The notes under the pieces were generated by a model. That model saw only the letters and a list, made by a program, of their open reading frames with translations, searched no databases and had not been told where the DNA came from. The translations under genes and the position numbers were made by a program. Source: Mesostigma viride (lineage: Eukaryota > Streptophyta > Mesostigmatophyceae > Mesostigmatales > Mesostigmataceae). From it: DNA of 64,000 bases. The first letter of the stretch is position 1. Each line of letters starts with the position of its first letter. The stretch lies in NCBI GenBank assembly GCA_009746045.1, contig RPFO01000165.1, positions 6,550,036 to 6,614,035 on the forward strand, read 5' to 3'. Of the stretch, positions 54,501-64,000 are shown piece after piece.

Positions 54501-57500
54501 CTCCTATGTTATTTCCCCTTTTCTATTCCCCTTTGTTGTTTCCCCTTTTCTTATCCCCTTTGTTATCCTCCCGTCTCTATTCCCCTTCCCCACAGCCGCA
54601 CACACAGCCCCCGCCGCACACCCTCCTTTCCCCTTGCCCCTCAGCTCTTCTGGATGCACATCGATGTAACGCATATTATTCCCTTATACATGCTGTGTGC
54701 TGTCTCTCACCTCTCCCCCCCCACACCTGCCCACAGCTCTTCTGGATGCACGTCCAGTTCCTCCAGATGTTTTCAGGGTTCCAGGGTCCCATGGGGCCCG
54801 GCGTACGGGAAGCCCTCTTCGGCATGCGCTGGGTCAACTGGCTGTTGCCGCTGCCCCTGGGGGGAAACGATGATGACGTGGACGACTGGTGGGCCGTGGA
54901 GGGGACAAACAACGCTACTGCTGGCGGTGGTAACGGCACGGTGATCTCTGTCGGTGACGACAGCGGTGACGAAACTAGCACCAGCAGCACCCGCGGGAAG
55001 GCAGGCGTTAACACTTCTAGAGTTGATGATGATAATAATGCTGGCGATCCAGATGCGGCAAAGGGCGCAGAACCGCCTGCGGTTTTGGGAGATCGGCCGG
55101 AGCGGCTGTTATTAGCGCGGCCGCGGTCGCTGCTGGATGACGGCACCGAGATTTCCATCGACCTCGCGGCGCTGCGCCAGCTGGCAAAGGAGTCCTACCT
55201 GGTACATTTTCTCGCTTTATTATTATTTTTATGATTGTACATTTTCTGGCTTTATTATTATATATATGATAATAATTATGCGTGTGCTGCGCTAATGGCC
55301 TCCAAGAGCTTGGCGGCATCGTACTTGTTTCCCCTCCTACATGCTTTCTACTACTGTAGTCTTGACGTGCAGTTGTGCGTATATAACAAAATATATAACA
55401 AAAATACATGCGCCTGTGCATGCCTGCATATGCCCTCCAAGCGCGTCGCGGCTTTTCTTTGTGACGTTGTACGTGTTTCCGCTCTGCACTGACAGAGTAA
55501 GTGGGGGGGGGGGGGGGGGGGACTCTGTGTTTCCCCTCTGTGCCATACTTTTCATACATGCGAATGCATGCGTCGGTGCATCCGTGCACACATATGCCCT
55601 GATGGCCCTCATTCAGGAGGAGGATCTCGCACCCCGGGCACCCCGCCTCCATCGCCAGGCGCTGACCGACTTCACCTCCACGGGCGACTACGTGACGGTG
55701 GTCATCGTCGTCACCGTGCTGACAGCCGTCACTCTCGTGGCCCACTGGCTGGTGCTGCGGGTGTACCAGGCCAAGCAGCGCAAAGGCAGCGGCAGCGGCG
55801 GCGGTGTGCATAAGGACAGTGGTGGCGGTGGCGGTGGAGGCGTCCCGGTGATTCTGGCGTTCCCCCGGATGGAGATATTTCTGGCCATGGTCACCGCGGC
55901 ACCATTGGCGCGCGCGGGCGCGTACTACGCCAGCAGTAAGTTTTCCTCTTTGGGAAGGCATGCAGCCGGTCAATGTAAGGAAGTGTTATAGTTATTAAAA
56001 AATAATTTAAAGATCTATGATGATTGGGGCTGTTGTTGTCGCACAATACCTGGTACCTGGTCAACCCCCAGAGACCCTTTTGCTCCCCCCAGTGGATAAA
56101 GCTGACCACTACAAGCTTCCTCCTGGCGTTGCTGACCTGTATCCATCCAACTCCGCGCTCTCCTTGCATCCAACTCGCTGTCTACCGTGATTCTGTCAAG
56201 GAGACAACCTTCTATGCGTATGCCGTGCTTCTGGGGTCGCACTGTGTTTCTATGCTCACACTGTGGTCATCCTACGCCCACACTTTGTTCTCACTGTGGC
56301 CATTCCACGCCCTCAATGTGCTCATACTGATGGTGATGCCACGCCCTCACCGTGCTCGCACTAATGGTGATGCCACGCCCTCACCGTGCTCGCACTAATG
56401 GTGATGCCACGCCCTCACCGTGCTCGCACTAATGGTGATGGCACGCCCTCACTGTGCTCACACTGTGGTGATTCTACGCTCATACTATGGCTACGGGATT
56501 TTACGCTCACACTCGCGATCTTCCCCACCTTTTACTTGGCCCCTGTGCAGCGGGAGGCGGTGCCCCCGTCGCCGTTGGCGCCGCCACCCTGGCGGTTCCC
56601 CTCGCCTTTGCGCTGCTATCCCTCGTCCTGCTCGCCCGCCACGTCGTGTGGGGCCCTGGCCGTCGTGCCGGCGGGAAGCATGAGCGCTGTGTCTATCATC
56701 CACACAGTGGGGCCAGGCCGGTCCTCGCGAGCAAGGGCTATACCAGTGGCGATATGAGATATGATGGAGGGAAGATTAGCCAGGGGGAGCGGTGGCATGC
56801 GGCCATGGGGAGGGTCTGCGGATGGGGGCTGAGCTATCGGGGTGTGTGGACGTCCACACGGGGACCCAGGCAGGGGGGTGGCCACGTTGACGCCGTTGCC
56901 AGGTACGCGACTCGACATAATTATACTCTGTAGTCGTCGCTGTTGCTTTATCGTGATGATACGCTGACATTGTGGGCAGCCAAAGTAATCTTTTTGTAAT
57001 CTTTGCATTAGTCTTTGTTATAGAACCCTGAAATACTGTGGGCTTTGTTCAAGTGTAGTTGCTTCTCTAGTACGAGTACCCACGAAAAATAGAAAAGATC
57101 TGCATGTACGTGTGGGCTCGTTCTTGGGTCACATGTGCTGGTATCCCGCTGCTTTGACCCCGAAAGTAGCTTCTTCCTTCCTGCTTTGCTTCAAACGACT
57201 TCTGGTTACCCGACCCCCTGATTTCAACTCCGCTGGTTTTAGTGGCGCAGCAGAAATTCTGCTATGGTGTTGATTAGGAATGGTTTTGGCCAGCTACCTA
57301 CAGCCTCACTTGGTTCAACCCTTTCAATCCTAGTTTTGGTCCTCTACCTGTAACCTCCTCCCTTGCGAGCCTCCTCCCATGCTTTCTTATTACTCCCATT
57401 AGTTAGTGACCTGACTCTTTGCGAGCCATCAGTTGACCTGTGAATAACCCATGCCTCTTTGCGAGCCGTCAGTTGACCTGTGAATAAGCCATGCCTATTT

Positions 57501-60500
57501 GCGAGCCATCCGTTGACCTGTGAATAACCCATGCCTCTTTGCGAGCCATCCGTTGACCTGTGAATAACCTATGCCTCTTTGCGAGTCATCAGCCTCCAGA
57601 TCACACTCACTCCCTTGCCCGCGCCCCGCAGGTATGGCACGTACTTCGAGCACCTCAAGGGACCCACGTTGGTCGACGACACGAACCGCGTGCGCAAGAT
57701 CATCTCGCCCCATGCCAACGGCAACAAAACGATCATTAACGACAACCAAATCTTCACGCACGACGGCAGCACCAGTTTTCACAACGGCAATGGCGAGGAA
57801 GGCCCCCGGTATGGCCATGACTACGGCCAGGGTGGCAGCATGGATGATGCCAGCATGCCAGACACGCCCGGGTCGGTCCTAGGGGACCCTGGGACACCTG
57901 CAAGCACACATCCGGCGCGCAAGCCCTCCCGTCGGGGTTGGAACCGCCCCTGGTTTTGGAGCCACCGGCACCAACGCCAGGGCCATGAGTCACCATCAGT
58001 TTACGCCGATGGCAAGGACCCGGGCACACCCATGGGACGAGCGTCCTCCCCGACCCCGCTAATCGCCGGGTCATCATCCCCGTCGCCACTGATGATGTCA
58101 CCGTCGCCACTGCCGATGTCGTCATCGCCGGGTGGGGGGGAGGCGTCTCGTCAGGGTGGGGACTTGCCGCGTGAGGGCGGTCCGGGATCGCCCTTGGTTG
58201 GTGTGGGCATGTTTGGTGTGGCAGAGGGGGGGGCGCGCCGTACTCGAACGCGGTCGTCCTCGTGGCGCCCTGCGCTGTGTGGCGCCTACATGCTGGTGGT
58301 GCTCACCAAGGGCCTGCTCATGGGCGTGCTGGCGGGCATATACGTGGCCCATGATGATGCCGTGCAGCTCGCGGTGGGGCAGGTGAGGCATTTGTTGTCG
58401 ATTAGCAAAGTGGTATGTTACTACCTTGTTGCTTGTTGAAAATTAGACTGGAATACGAGGAAGTCTTCGGCTGTCAATTTGTTGGACGGCGCAATTCAGG
58501 ATACCTTCTGCAATGTGTGTGTTATTTTTTTTTTACAACTTGACTAAATATAGACTAACTTTTCAACTTGGCTACACTTACGTGATCCTCACCCATTCAC
58601 GCTCCCACACTTGCCTCTCCCGGCATGGCGTCACCTTCACCCAGAAATAGATATAACTTGTGCATTGCGTCACGAGCGTAGCGTCTGCTGTGTGTGTTTC
58701 TACAATGTCACCCAGGAAAAATATCGCTTGTGCAGTTTGTAATTAGTAAAACTTCTGCAATGCGTAGCCAGCATGAGTATAACATCTTCTATGTGTAGCT
58801 TCTACTTCTACTTGTACTTCCACTTCTACAATATGTGTTTCTGAGAAGGCGGCACGTGGTTTTACAACCAGATCCTCTTTGGATTCACTCACCATCCCAT
58901 GCCCCCAAACATTTTCCCAATCCTGCCCCCTTGTAAAACATTTTAAAACATTTTAAAACATTTTAAAACATTTTAAAACATTTTCCTAATCCAGCCTCCT
59001 TGTAAAACGTTGTAAAACATTTTAAAACATTTTAAAACATTTTCCTTAATCCAGCCCCCTTGTAAAATATTTTAAAACATTTTAAAACATTTTCCTAATC
59101 CAGCTCCCTTGTAAAACATTTTAGAACATTTTAAAACATTTTCCTAATCCAGCCCCCTTGTAAAACATTTTAAAACATTTTCCTAATCCAGCCCCCTTGA
59201 ACTAGTGGTGGCCTTGGCAGCCAATCTTTGCCCCTATGGGTATGTGTGCCTCCGTCGCCTTGTATGTGCATGCCGCCCCTGGCATCCGCCACGTGCAACC
59301 CATTAGTCAATCATTTGCATCTTGTACAGATGAGATTGAAGAAATGTTGACAAATAACAGAATTTGGACAGAAAGACTGATTGATAATCAGATGACCCCG
59401 TGGCTGGGATTGGAGAGCTAGTCGCCGAATCTGCCCATGCGCCGGCGGCTAAACGCGCGCTGGCTTACGCTTCACCTTGCCACGTGCAGGCCATGCCAAT
59501 GACGGCTTGGCTGCTGGCCATTCTAATACCTTGCTCATGACGGCGTGGCTGCTGGCCATGGGAGCTGGCCATTCCATTACTATGCCACTGTCGGCATGGC
59601 TCGTTTATCTTGTCCCCCACCCAGCTGGTCGCCTACTCTCCCCTCATGCGGGTATGTGCGCACACGTGTGGGTTCATGCTTTTCTTCGCCACACATGCAG
59701 GCCGTACTGATGACGGCGTGGCTGCTTCTGCAAACCCTCTTCGTGGCGTACCTGCGGGTGAGCAGGCCATGCCGCTTGCACGTAGACGTTATATGCGTTA
59801 ACATGTCGGGCCTTTAGCTCTATTATTCCAGCTACTTTCCTCTACGATTATCGATCTGAGTTTTAGTGTTAGTATTACATTCTCATGGTTCCTGGCTACC
59901 TTCTTGCTTGAGGCAGGCCGCCATTTGTCTGGCGAATCCTCATTTTACAATGCGGGCCACTTGGGGCAGGCCACACATGTGCCTGTGCGGTGCAAGTCAT
60001 GTGTGGCTTATTTTGCAAACATAGCAGCGTTGGATCATTGTCTATGTAAATGTCTATCAATAATATAACCGATACCTATAACACATAAATATAGCGTTAC
60101 GTGGTAGCATAAACATATGGTGGTATACTACTATGACGTGCGTGGGCATCCGCGGCATCACTAGAGCCTGCACGTGTCCTTTCCCCTCAGCTCGCGATAC
60201 ATGTTGATCGTGTTAATAGTTCCCTTGATGTAAATATTTAATAGCATGCAGCGCGCTACTCTGAAGTGAATGGTAGTAAGTTAGCTTACAGCGCATAGAC
60301 TTACTATGAGTTATCCACGGCAAACGCTTACAAGACAACCATTTGTAATAACATTAACGTTGCTATGGAGTACAATGTACTCAGTCACCCACGGCAAATG
60401 CTTACAAGACAACCATGTGATGGCATGTTGCCTGTCTTATCAACGCGGTTAATTATCAACGCGGTAAAGCAACGTGGTTGGCGCCTAATAAACCTGATCC

Positions 60501-63500
60501 TGGCCGATGCCCCTGGCAAATTCTATTTTACGCATTTGCTATGTTCCTTGGTTGTGCCCAAGCAGCCGCTGGCCAGCCGTGCGGTTGCGGGTGCAGAGCT
60601 GTCCTCTCTTGCCTGCGAGCTGGGCGTGTGCGCGTGTGTGCTGGCGCTCGTGCTGGGCCGCGCGGAGCAAGGGGGGAGCGAGGGGCTGCGCCGGGGGGGC
60701 ACCGCGGCCATGGCGGCGCTGCTGGCGTCCGCGTTGGCCATCCAGCTGCTCACCCAGTAGGTGGTGGCCTTGCGGTGCACGTACATTGGCAACTGCTCTT
60801 ATAAGGAACGATGCGCTCATGAAGTATCTTACCTTCAAGCGCGGAATCAGAATAAACACACGATAATCACAACACCTACTCGTAAAGTACTACAAGGACC
60901 TGACGAGGTGGGCACATACACAGTTGCCATGCTGGAAGTAGTACTACTCTAACAAATGGACCGGACTATGCTGGTAGGAGGACCGGACGAGGTGGGCACA
61001 TAGTAATCGTCGCTGCGCTAATATAGCAAATGGACCGGACTATGCTGGTAGGAGGACCGGACGAGGTGGGCACATAGTAATCGTCGCTGCGCTATTCTAG
61101 CAAATGGACCGGACTATGCTGGTAGGAGGACCGGACGAGGTGGGCACATAGTAATCGTCGCTGCGCTACTATAGCAAGTGGACCGGACTATGCTGGTAGG
61201 AGGACCGGACGAGGTGGGCACATAGTAATCATCGCTGCGCTATTCTAGCGAATGGACCGGACTATGCTGGTAGGAGGACCGGACGAGGTGGGCACATAGT
61301 AATCGTCGCTGCGCTAATATAGCAAATGGACCGGACTATGCTGGTAGGAGGACCGGACGAGGTGGGCACATAGTAATCATCGCTGCGCTATTCTAGCAAA
61401 TGGACCGGACTATGCTGGTAGGAGGACCGGACGAGGTGGGCACATAGTAATCGTCGCTGCGCTAATATAGCAAATGGACCGGACTATGCTGGTAGGAGGA
61501 CCGGACGAGGTGGGCACATAGTAATCGTCGCTGCGCTACTATAGCAAGTGGACCGGACTATGCTGGTAGGAGGACCGGACGAGGTGGGCACATAGTAATC
61601 GTCGCTGCGCTACTCTAACAAATGGACCGGACTATGCTGGTAGGAGGACCGGACGAGGTGGGCACATAGTAATCGTCGCTGCGCTAATATAGCAAATGGA
61701 CCGGACTATGCTGGTAGGAGGACCGGACGAGGTGGGCACATAGTAATCGTCGCTGCGCTATTCTAGCAAATGGACCGGACTATGCTGGTAGGAGGACCGG
61801 ACGAGGTGGGCACATAGTAATCGTCGCTGCGCTATTCTAGCAAATGGACCGGACTATGCTGGTAGGAGGACCGGACGAGGTGGGCACATAGTAATCGTCG
61901 CTGCGCTAATATAGCAAATGGACCGGACTATGCTGGTAGGAGGACCGGACGAGGTGGGCACATAGTAATCATCGCTGCGCTATTCTAGCAAAGTGGACCT
62001 GACTAATGTCGCTTTTTGCATTTGCGTCGAAGAGATGGTTTGCAGGAGTACCTTCTACTTGACAGAGGATAACAGTCCACACTACAGGATAATGGTGCTG
62101 AAGGCCATGTTCCATACCTGCCAAATCTTAGGTTCCTTTTGCTGCTGCAGATGCAGCCGACGTTAAAGACACATCCATGTGTTTGAATTCATTATTGCAC
62201 TTGCTTTTCCAGGAGTTATTCAATGTGCCTATCCAGGATTTATTCTATGTACCTATCCAGGGTTATTCAATGTGCCTATCCAGGGTTATCAATGTGGCTA
62301 TCCAAGGCTATTCAATGTGATACCTTTGGCTGCAAAAACTTTTGAAATTTTATGTACTTCATCCTGCCATATCGTCATTTCATCTTGCCCTCACAACCCC
62401 CACAACAGGTGGTACCTCCTGGCCCTGACCATCATCGCCAGCATTAGAAAGGGGCGTGGCAGCCTGCAGAAGCATGAGCTGCAGGGCTCCCCAATCCGCC
62501 CGGACCCCTTGTCCTCACACCAGCCTAACGGCCAGACCATGTACGATATGAATAACTCGTACCCCAACGCGGGTCTTGCCGCCTCACCAGAGCCCGTGGG
62601 GCGGTCCCAGTCCTCCAGCGGCGCAGATACGCCAGCAGACAGCCCCGGCCAGGAGGCGGCGTTCATGCGGCGGGGTCCCCCCTTGGACAAGAGCGGAATG
62701 TTTGTGAGGACAAATCGGTCAAGCACCCTGGCAGGGGGGGCAGGGACAACTGGTCATGCAAATTCGAGCTCGGTGCTTCCGTTGCAGGAGCGCGTGGAGT
62801 TGAGCTCGCTCGGTTTTGGCAAGGGCCTGTTTGTTCGCACACGCGCCGCGGCACCCCGTGAGGCTGCGGCTGCCTCTACAGAGGAGGACAGGAACAAGGG
62901 GGGCGAAAAAGGGGCCCGCTCGGAGGCGTATGGGTACACTGATGATGACTCCCGCCGGGGGAAGCCCTATGGCGATGAAGTGCGAGGATATGACTCGGCC
63001 GACGAAGGGTCCACTCCAGGGGACTTGAAAGCCCAGGAGCAACGACACAAGCAGCGACAGGAGGAGGCAATCAGGTCCTCGCGCTTTGGCCGGCCATCCC
63101 CGCGGTCGCTTGCCAACCTGCTCTTCTCCGATTCGCCCACGGGCTCCCCCACGTGGGCTCGAGAAGAGGGCAAGGGGGCCTCCGCCCGCCTGCCAGGGTT
63201 GTTCTCGGTAGGCTCACCCAAGGCGGGCCCTGCCGACAGGTTTGCCAAGCGGGAGGGGTCGTCGATCGTGACGCCCACGCGGGTGGCCGACGGGGCGCTC
63301 CCCGAGTCCCAGCCAGGGTCCCCTGCGCTCTCGCCCAAGTGGACTGCCGTGTCGCCCAGGAGGCGGGACGTGGATTGGTCCCCCCGGTCAGGGAGTACGT
63401 TCGGACGGGGCAGCGTAGGGGGCGATGTGGAGGGGCAAGAAGGGCAAAGGTGGGCAGGCAAAGGTGGGTTGTTGGCAGGTGGACAATTGGGGCAGGTGGC

Positions 63501-64000
63501 GGCTGGAGAGGGAGCGGACGGCGACGTGGATTCCTCGCAGCAGGGCGCGGCGGGGTGGAACTTCGCGCAGGACGTGCGGGGGTCCCTGCGGATGGGCTCC
63601 CAGGGACCCAACGCGTCGTGGAGCACACGCATGGCGGGGACGTCGTCCTCGTCCGGCATTGAGGAGATCTCGATTGCGGACGACAGTTCAAGCAGGGCGG
63701 CGCGCGCGGCCATCGCCGCGCAGAGGCAGGCCATGAAGCAGGGGGGGGCGGAAGATGGCCGGCCTGCGACCGCAGGGGCCCCTGGCGGCGGGGGAGGGTT
63801 GGACGAGGACGGTTTCGGGATCGCCAGCTATACGCTTCCGTACGGGAGGAGCAACAAGGCAGCCCTGGGCGGCTTGGGTGGTGATGATGAGGACGAGGCG
63901 ATGCCGCAGCAGCTGGGGGCAAAACCTGCGTGGCAGATGCCAGCGGCTAGTACGCCGGTGGGCCCAGGCGCACAAGTGGTGGCAGGCAGCGGGTCAGGTG
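42578..64000 (+). CDS. Large extracellular Pro-rich, Ig-like, multi-pass membrane protein (partial, 3' end beyond window)
   Basis: Exons, all in phase: 42578-42732, 43531-43733, 46012-46172, 46815-49887, 50352-50596, 52602-52858, 53562-53823, 54737-55201, 55617-55935, 56551-56902, 57632-58382, 59701-59757, 60566-60756, 62409->64000 (at least 2694 residues). Order: signal peptide (TIFVSLLVLLACARGATA); a beta domain resembling pre-peptidase/PPC modules (ITIASLPFNSGTY, DVVFAYTP); a Cys-rich patch; a poly-Pro rod (47283-48880); a Ser/Gly region and a second Cys-containing domain; a bacterial Ig-like fold split over exons 6-7 (VTGLPSAMTSAGEQLAFAI, GYVFLSVLPGAARDVTG); about nine hydrophobic helices from exon 7 to exon 14; and a Ser/Gly/Arg-rich disordered tail. 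RYGTYFEHLKGP and YLRPLASRAVAGAE resemble loops of algal/fungal TRP-like membrane proteins, so a mechanosensory or channel role is possible but unproven. Exon 2 is the least certain exon. Confidence 0.82.
43531..43733 (+). other. Exon 2 of the large gene (less certain)
   Basis: The frame is chosen because it accepts phase 2 from the signal-peptide exon and ends in phase 1, exactly what the exon at 46012 needs to complete a Gly codon before DTVATA. It encodes a hydrophilic stretch (SSNDDSKDGDERGAVAAGAG). The acceptor is GTGGTAG and the donor GTACAAG, both only fair. Confidence 0.5.
44450..44615. repeat. Diverged tandem copies with GTTTAAGCAGCAGCCC core
   Basis: Two near-identical copies (44548-44577 and 44595-44618), plus weaker ones at about 44450 and 44510. 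An older set of GGTAGGTAGCACC repeats lies at 44150-44230. Confidence 0.75.
44695..45480. repeat. 38/43-bp minisatellite, about 19 copies
   Basis: Unit contains CCCTTCCCACCATTCCGCAT and CCATCCAGCGTTCCCACGAC; some units carry an extra CCGAC. It lies in intron 2 of the large gene and causes His/Pro-rich false ORFs in several frames. Confidence 0.95.
45886..45935 (+). repeat. Echo of the exon 3 5' edge and acceptor
   Basis: GCAGGCGACGCCGTCGCCAC then CGCCGTCACCATCGCCAGCC and TCCCCTTGAACA copies the exon start at 46009-46060 with five changes. The copy is about 124 bases upstream and keeps the acceptor AG. Confidence 0.93.
47283..48880 (+). other. Poly-proline rod coding segment with frame drift
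   Basis: The open frame stays uninterrupted. Between about 47625 and 48290, however, the proline-only reading passes to another frame and back: the annotated frame shows His/Leu/Arg-rich text (RLHSLPLLPLPLLHPRRLLH), while a neighbouring frame reads pure PPPPPP with Glu, Lys and Asn spacers. C-rich triplet text carries no stop in any frame, so indels have been tolerated. Sequencing or assembly indels are an alternative explanation. Confidence 0.8.
49965..50002 (+). repeat. Echo of the exon 4 3' edge and donor
   Basis: CCGCACCGTGGGTACGTGGG then AACGGGCTTGCTG is identical to 49878-49910. The copy is 89 bases into the intron and keeps the GTACGT donor. Confidence 0.95.
50625..50955. repeat. 41-bp minisatellite, eight copies
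   Basis: Unit contains CCTCTTGAGCAGCATCACTC then CAATACCCCGGAATCCCTAG. Copies are nearly identical. It lies in intron 5. Confidence 0.95.
51300..51570. repeat. About 19-bp tandem repeat
   Basis: Units of ATGCTAACAGTAATACTAT with point variants, about 14 copies, in intron 5. Confidence 0.92.
51655..52135. repeat. Heptamer array (GGGGTCT)n, about 61 copies
   Basis: Nearly perfect, one GGGGTTT variant near 51845, ending in GGGGGGT units and a telomere-like GGGTTTAGGG. It lies in intron 5. It has strong G-quadruplex potential on the sense strand. Confidence 0.97.
52398..52425 (+). repeat. Echo of the exon 6 5' edge
   Basis: GGGTGTCCCCCCTGCTTGGC resembles AGGTGTCCCCCCTGCGCGAT at the exon start (52600 onward). 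It lies about 200 bases upstream. Confidence 0.65.
53870..54005 (+). repeat. Echo of the exon 7 3' edge and following intron
   Basis: GGCGGCGTTGCTGAACCGGG and CTGGGTTCCACC (53948 onward) copy the exon end at 53780-53823. GGGCTCTTCATAAGTAACCT from the start of the intron is also repeated at 53896. The copied unit therefore spans the splice site. Confidence 0.9.
54105..54292. repeat. About 92-bp tandem duplication
   Basis: Two to three copies containing GGGTCCCCTTCTTTTGGTGC, GGTGGAGTCATGTACATGCG and TGGTGGGGCTCCGCTCG, in intron 7. Confidence 0.92.
54643..54672 (+). repeat. Echo of the exon 8 5' edge and acceptor
   Basis: CAGCTCTTCTGGATGCACAT matches CAGCTCTTCTGGATGCACGT at 54734. The copy is 91 bases upstream with its AG intact. 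Confidence 0.93.
55202..55275 (+). repeat. Echo of the exon 8 donor region
   Basis: GTACATTTTCTCGCTTTATT and GTACATTTTCTGGCTTTATT occur 36 bases apart, starting at the real donor. The second copy could act as an alternative donor. Confidence 0.85.
56325..56455. repeat. 34-bp tandem repeat, four copies
   Basis: Units contain GGTGATGCCACGCCCTCACC and GTGCTCGCACTAAT. It lies in intron 9. Confidence 0.92.
57413..57592. repeat. 40-bp minisatellite, about five copies
   Basis: Unit contains TTTGCGAGCCATCAGTTGAC then CTGTGAATAACCCATGCCTC. It lies in intron 10, close to the exon 11 acceptor. Confidence 0.94.
58925..59200. repeat. AT-rich repeat of TTTTAAAACA units with a CCTAATCCAGCC spacer
   Basis: Nested repeat: variable numbers of CATTTTAAAA are separated by TTTTCCTAATCCAGCCCCCT. 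It lies in intron 11. Confidence 0.9.
59488..59640 (+). repeat. Three to four echoes of the 57-bp exon 12
   Basis: GCAGGCCATGCCAATGACGG then CTTGGCTGCTGG (59488), ATGACGGCGTGGCTGCTGG (59536) and ATGCCACTGTCGGCATGGCT (59580) resemble the exon 12 start GCAGGCCGTACTGATGACGG then CGTGGCTGCTTC (59698). CTGGTCGCCTACTC then ATGCGGGTATG (59622-59656) resembles its end. The first copy keeps an acceptor. Confidence 0.85.
60955..61992. repeat. About 74-bp minisatellite, about 14 copies
   Basis: Unit contains TGGACCGGACTATGCTGGTA, GGAGGACCGGACGAGGTGGG and CACATAGTAATCGTCGCTGC. Most variation is in a short ATATAGC/TTCTAGC/CTATAGC segment at the unit end. It lies in the last visible intron. Confidence 0.96.
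62212..62325. repeat. About 24-bp tandem repeat, five diverged copies
   Basis: Units contain TTCAATGTGCCTATCCAGGG with variants, shortly before the acceptor of the last exon. Confidence 0.85.
62409..64000 (+). other. Last visible exon: final helix plus long disordered tail, open to window end
   Basis: After the acceptor CAACAG the frame completes the Gln codon of the previous exon and continues WYLLALTIIASIRKGRGSLQ, the end of the last membrane helix. It stays open for 530 codons to the window edge. The tail is rich in Ser, Gly, Arg and Pro, with SP motifs (GRPSPRS, FSDSPTGSPTW) suited to phosphorylation. It has no predicted helix and should face the opposite side of the membrane from the Pro rod if the helix count is odd. 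Confidence 0.85.

Noticed and set aside
56093-56185. Possible extra exon encoding WIKLTTTSFLLALLTCI
   Set aside because: Hydrophobic and preceded by AG, but its phase does not match the preceding exon. Skipping to 56551 keeps the frame and gives a good membrane helix.
60955-61992. Possible CRISPR or satellite with function
   Set aside because: The 74-bp units differ only by short point variants and have no spacers. It is an ordinary intronic minisatellite.

Overview
The window is nuclear DNA of a eukaryote, most likely a green alga. The evidence is: spliceosomal introns with GT-AG ends; an Argonaute with all plant/animal domains; a secreted GH5 cellulase with a proline-rich linker; and a very large extracellular protein with a hydroxyproline-type poly-proline rod (SPPPP, PPPPPP) as in algal cell-wall and pherophorin-like proteins. 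Exons are GC-rich, and introns are long and packed with simple repeats. I cannot name the species.

Layout. 1-7200: gene-poor. It holds a decayed copy of an exon from the far end of the window (214-424), two copies of a dispersed repeat (about 625-840 and 3780-4015), runs of TTAATTAA, one short ORF of unknown function and two broken minus-strand reading frames. 7201-21837 (minus): Argonaute, nine exons, 957 codons. 21838-25413: mostly empty, with two weak plus-strand ORFs; one (25076) looks loosely like an acetyltransferase. 25414-41508 (minus): secreted GH5 endoglucanase with a C-terminal domain I do not recognise. 41509-42577: divergent promoter region. 42578 to beyond 64000 (plus): a multi-exon gene for a signal-peptide protein with a pre-peptidase-like beta domain, a poly-proline rod of more than 500 residues, an Ig-like domain, a multi-pass membrane domain that resembles algal/fungal TRP-like proteins, and a long disordered tail that runs off the window. 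The last exon (62409-64000) is one uninterrupted open frame.

The three gene models were built by hand. All exon junctions proposed are in phase with each other, which is the main support for them. The two weakest points are the Argonaute exon 8 end and the GH5 C-terminus.

The most unusual property of the window is structural. Almost every exon has a partial copy of its own edge, including the splice site, lying 60-150 bases away inside the neighbouring intron. I call these splice-boundary echoes. They occur in all three genes and on both exon sides. Some have multiplied into tandem arrays, and two in the GH5 gene look usable as in-frame mini-exons. Introns also carry a different minisatellite almost every time, and several very long compound microsatellites (2.76 kb, 1.04 kb, 0.49 kb, 0.34 kb) whose blocks switch motif by one base. 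Very long ORFs across these arrays are artefacts.
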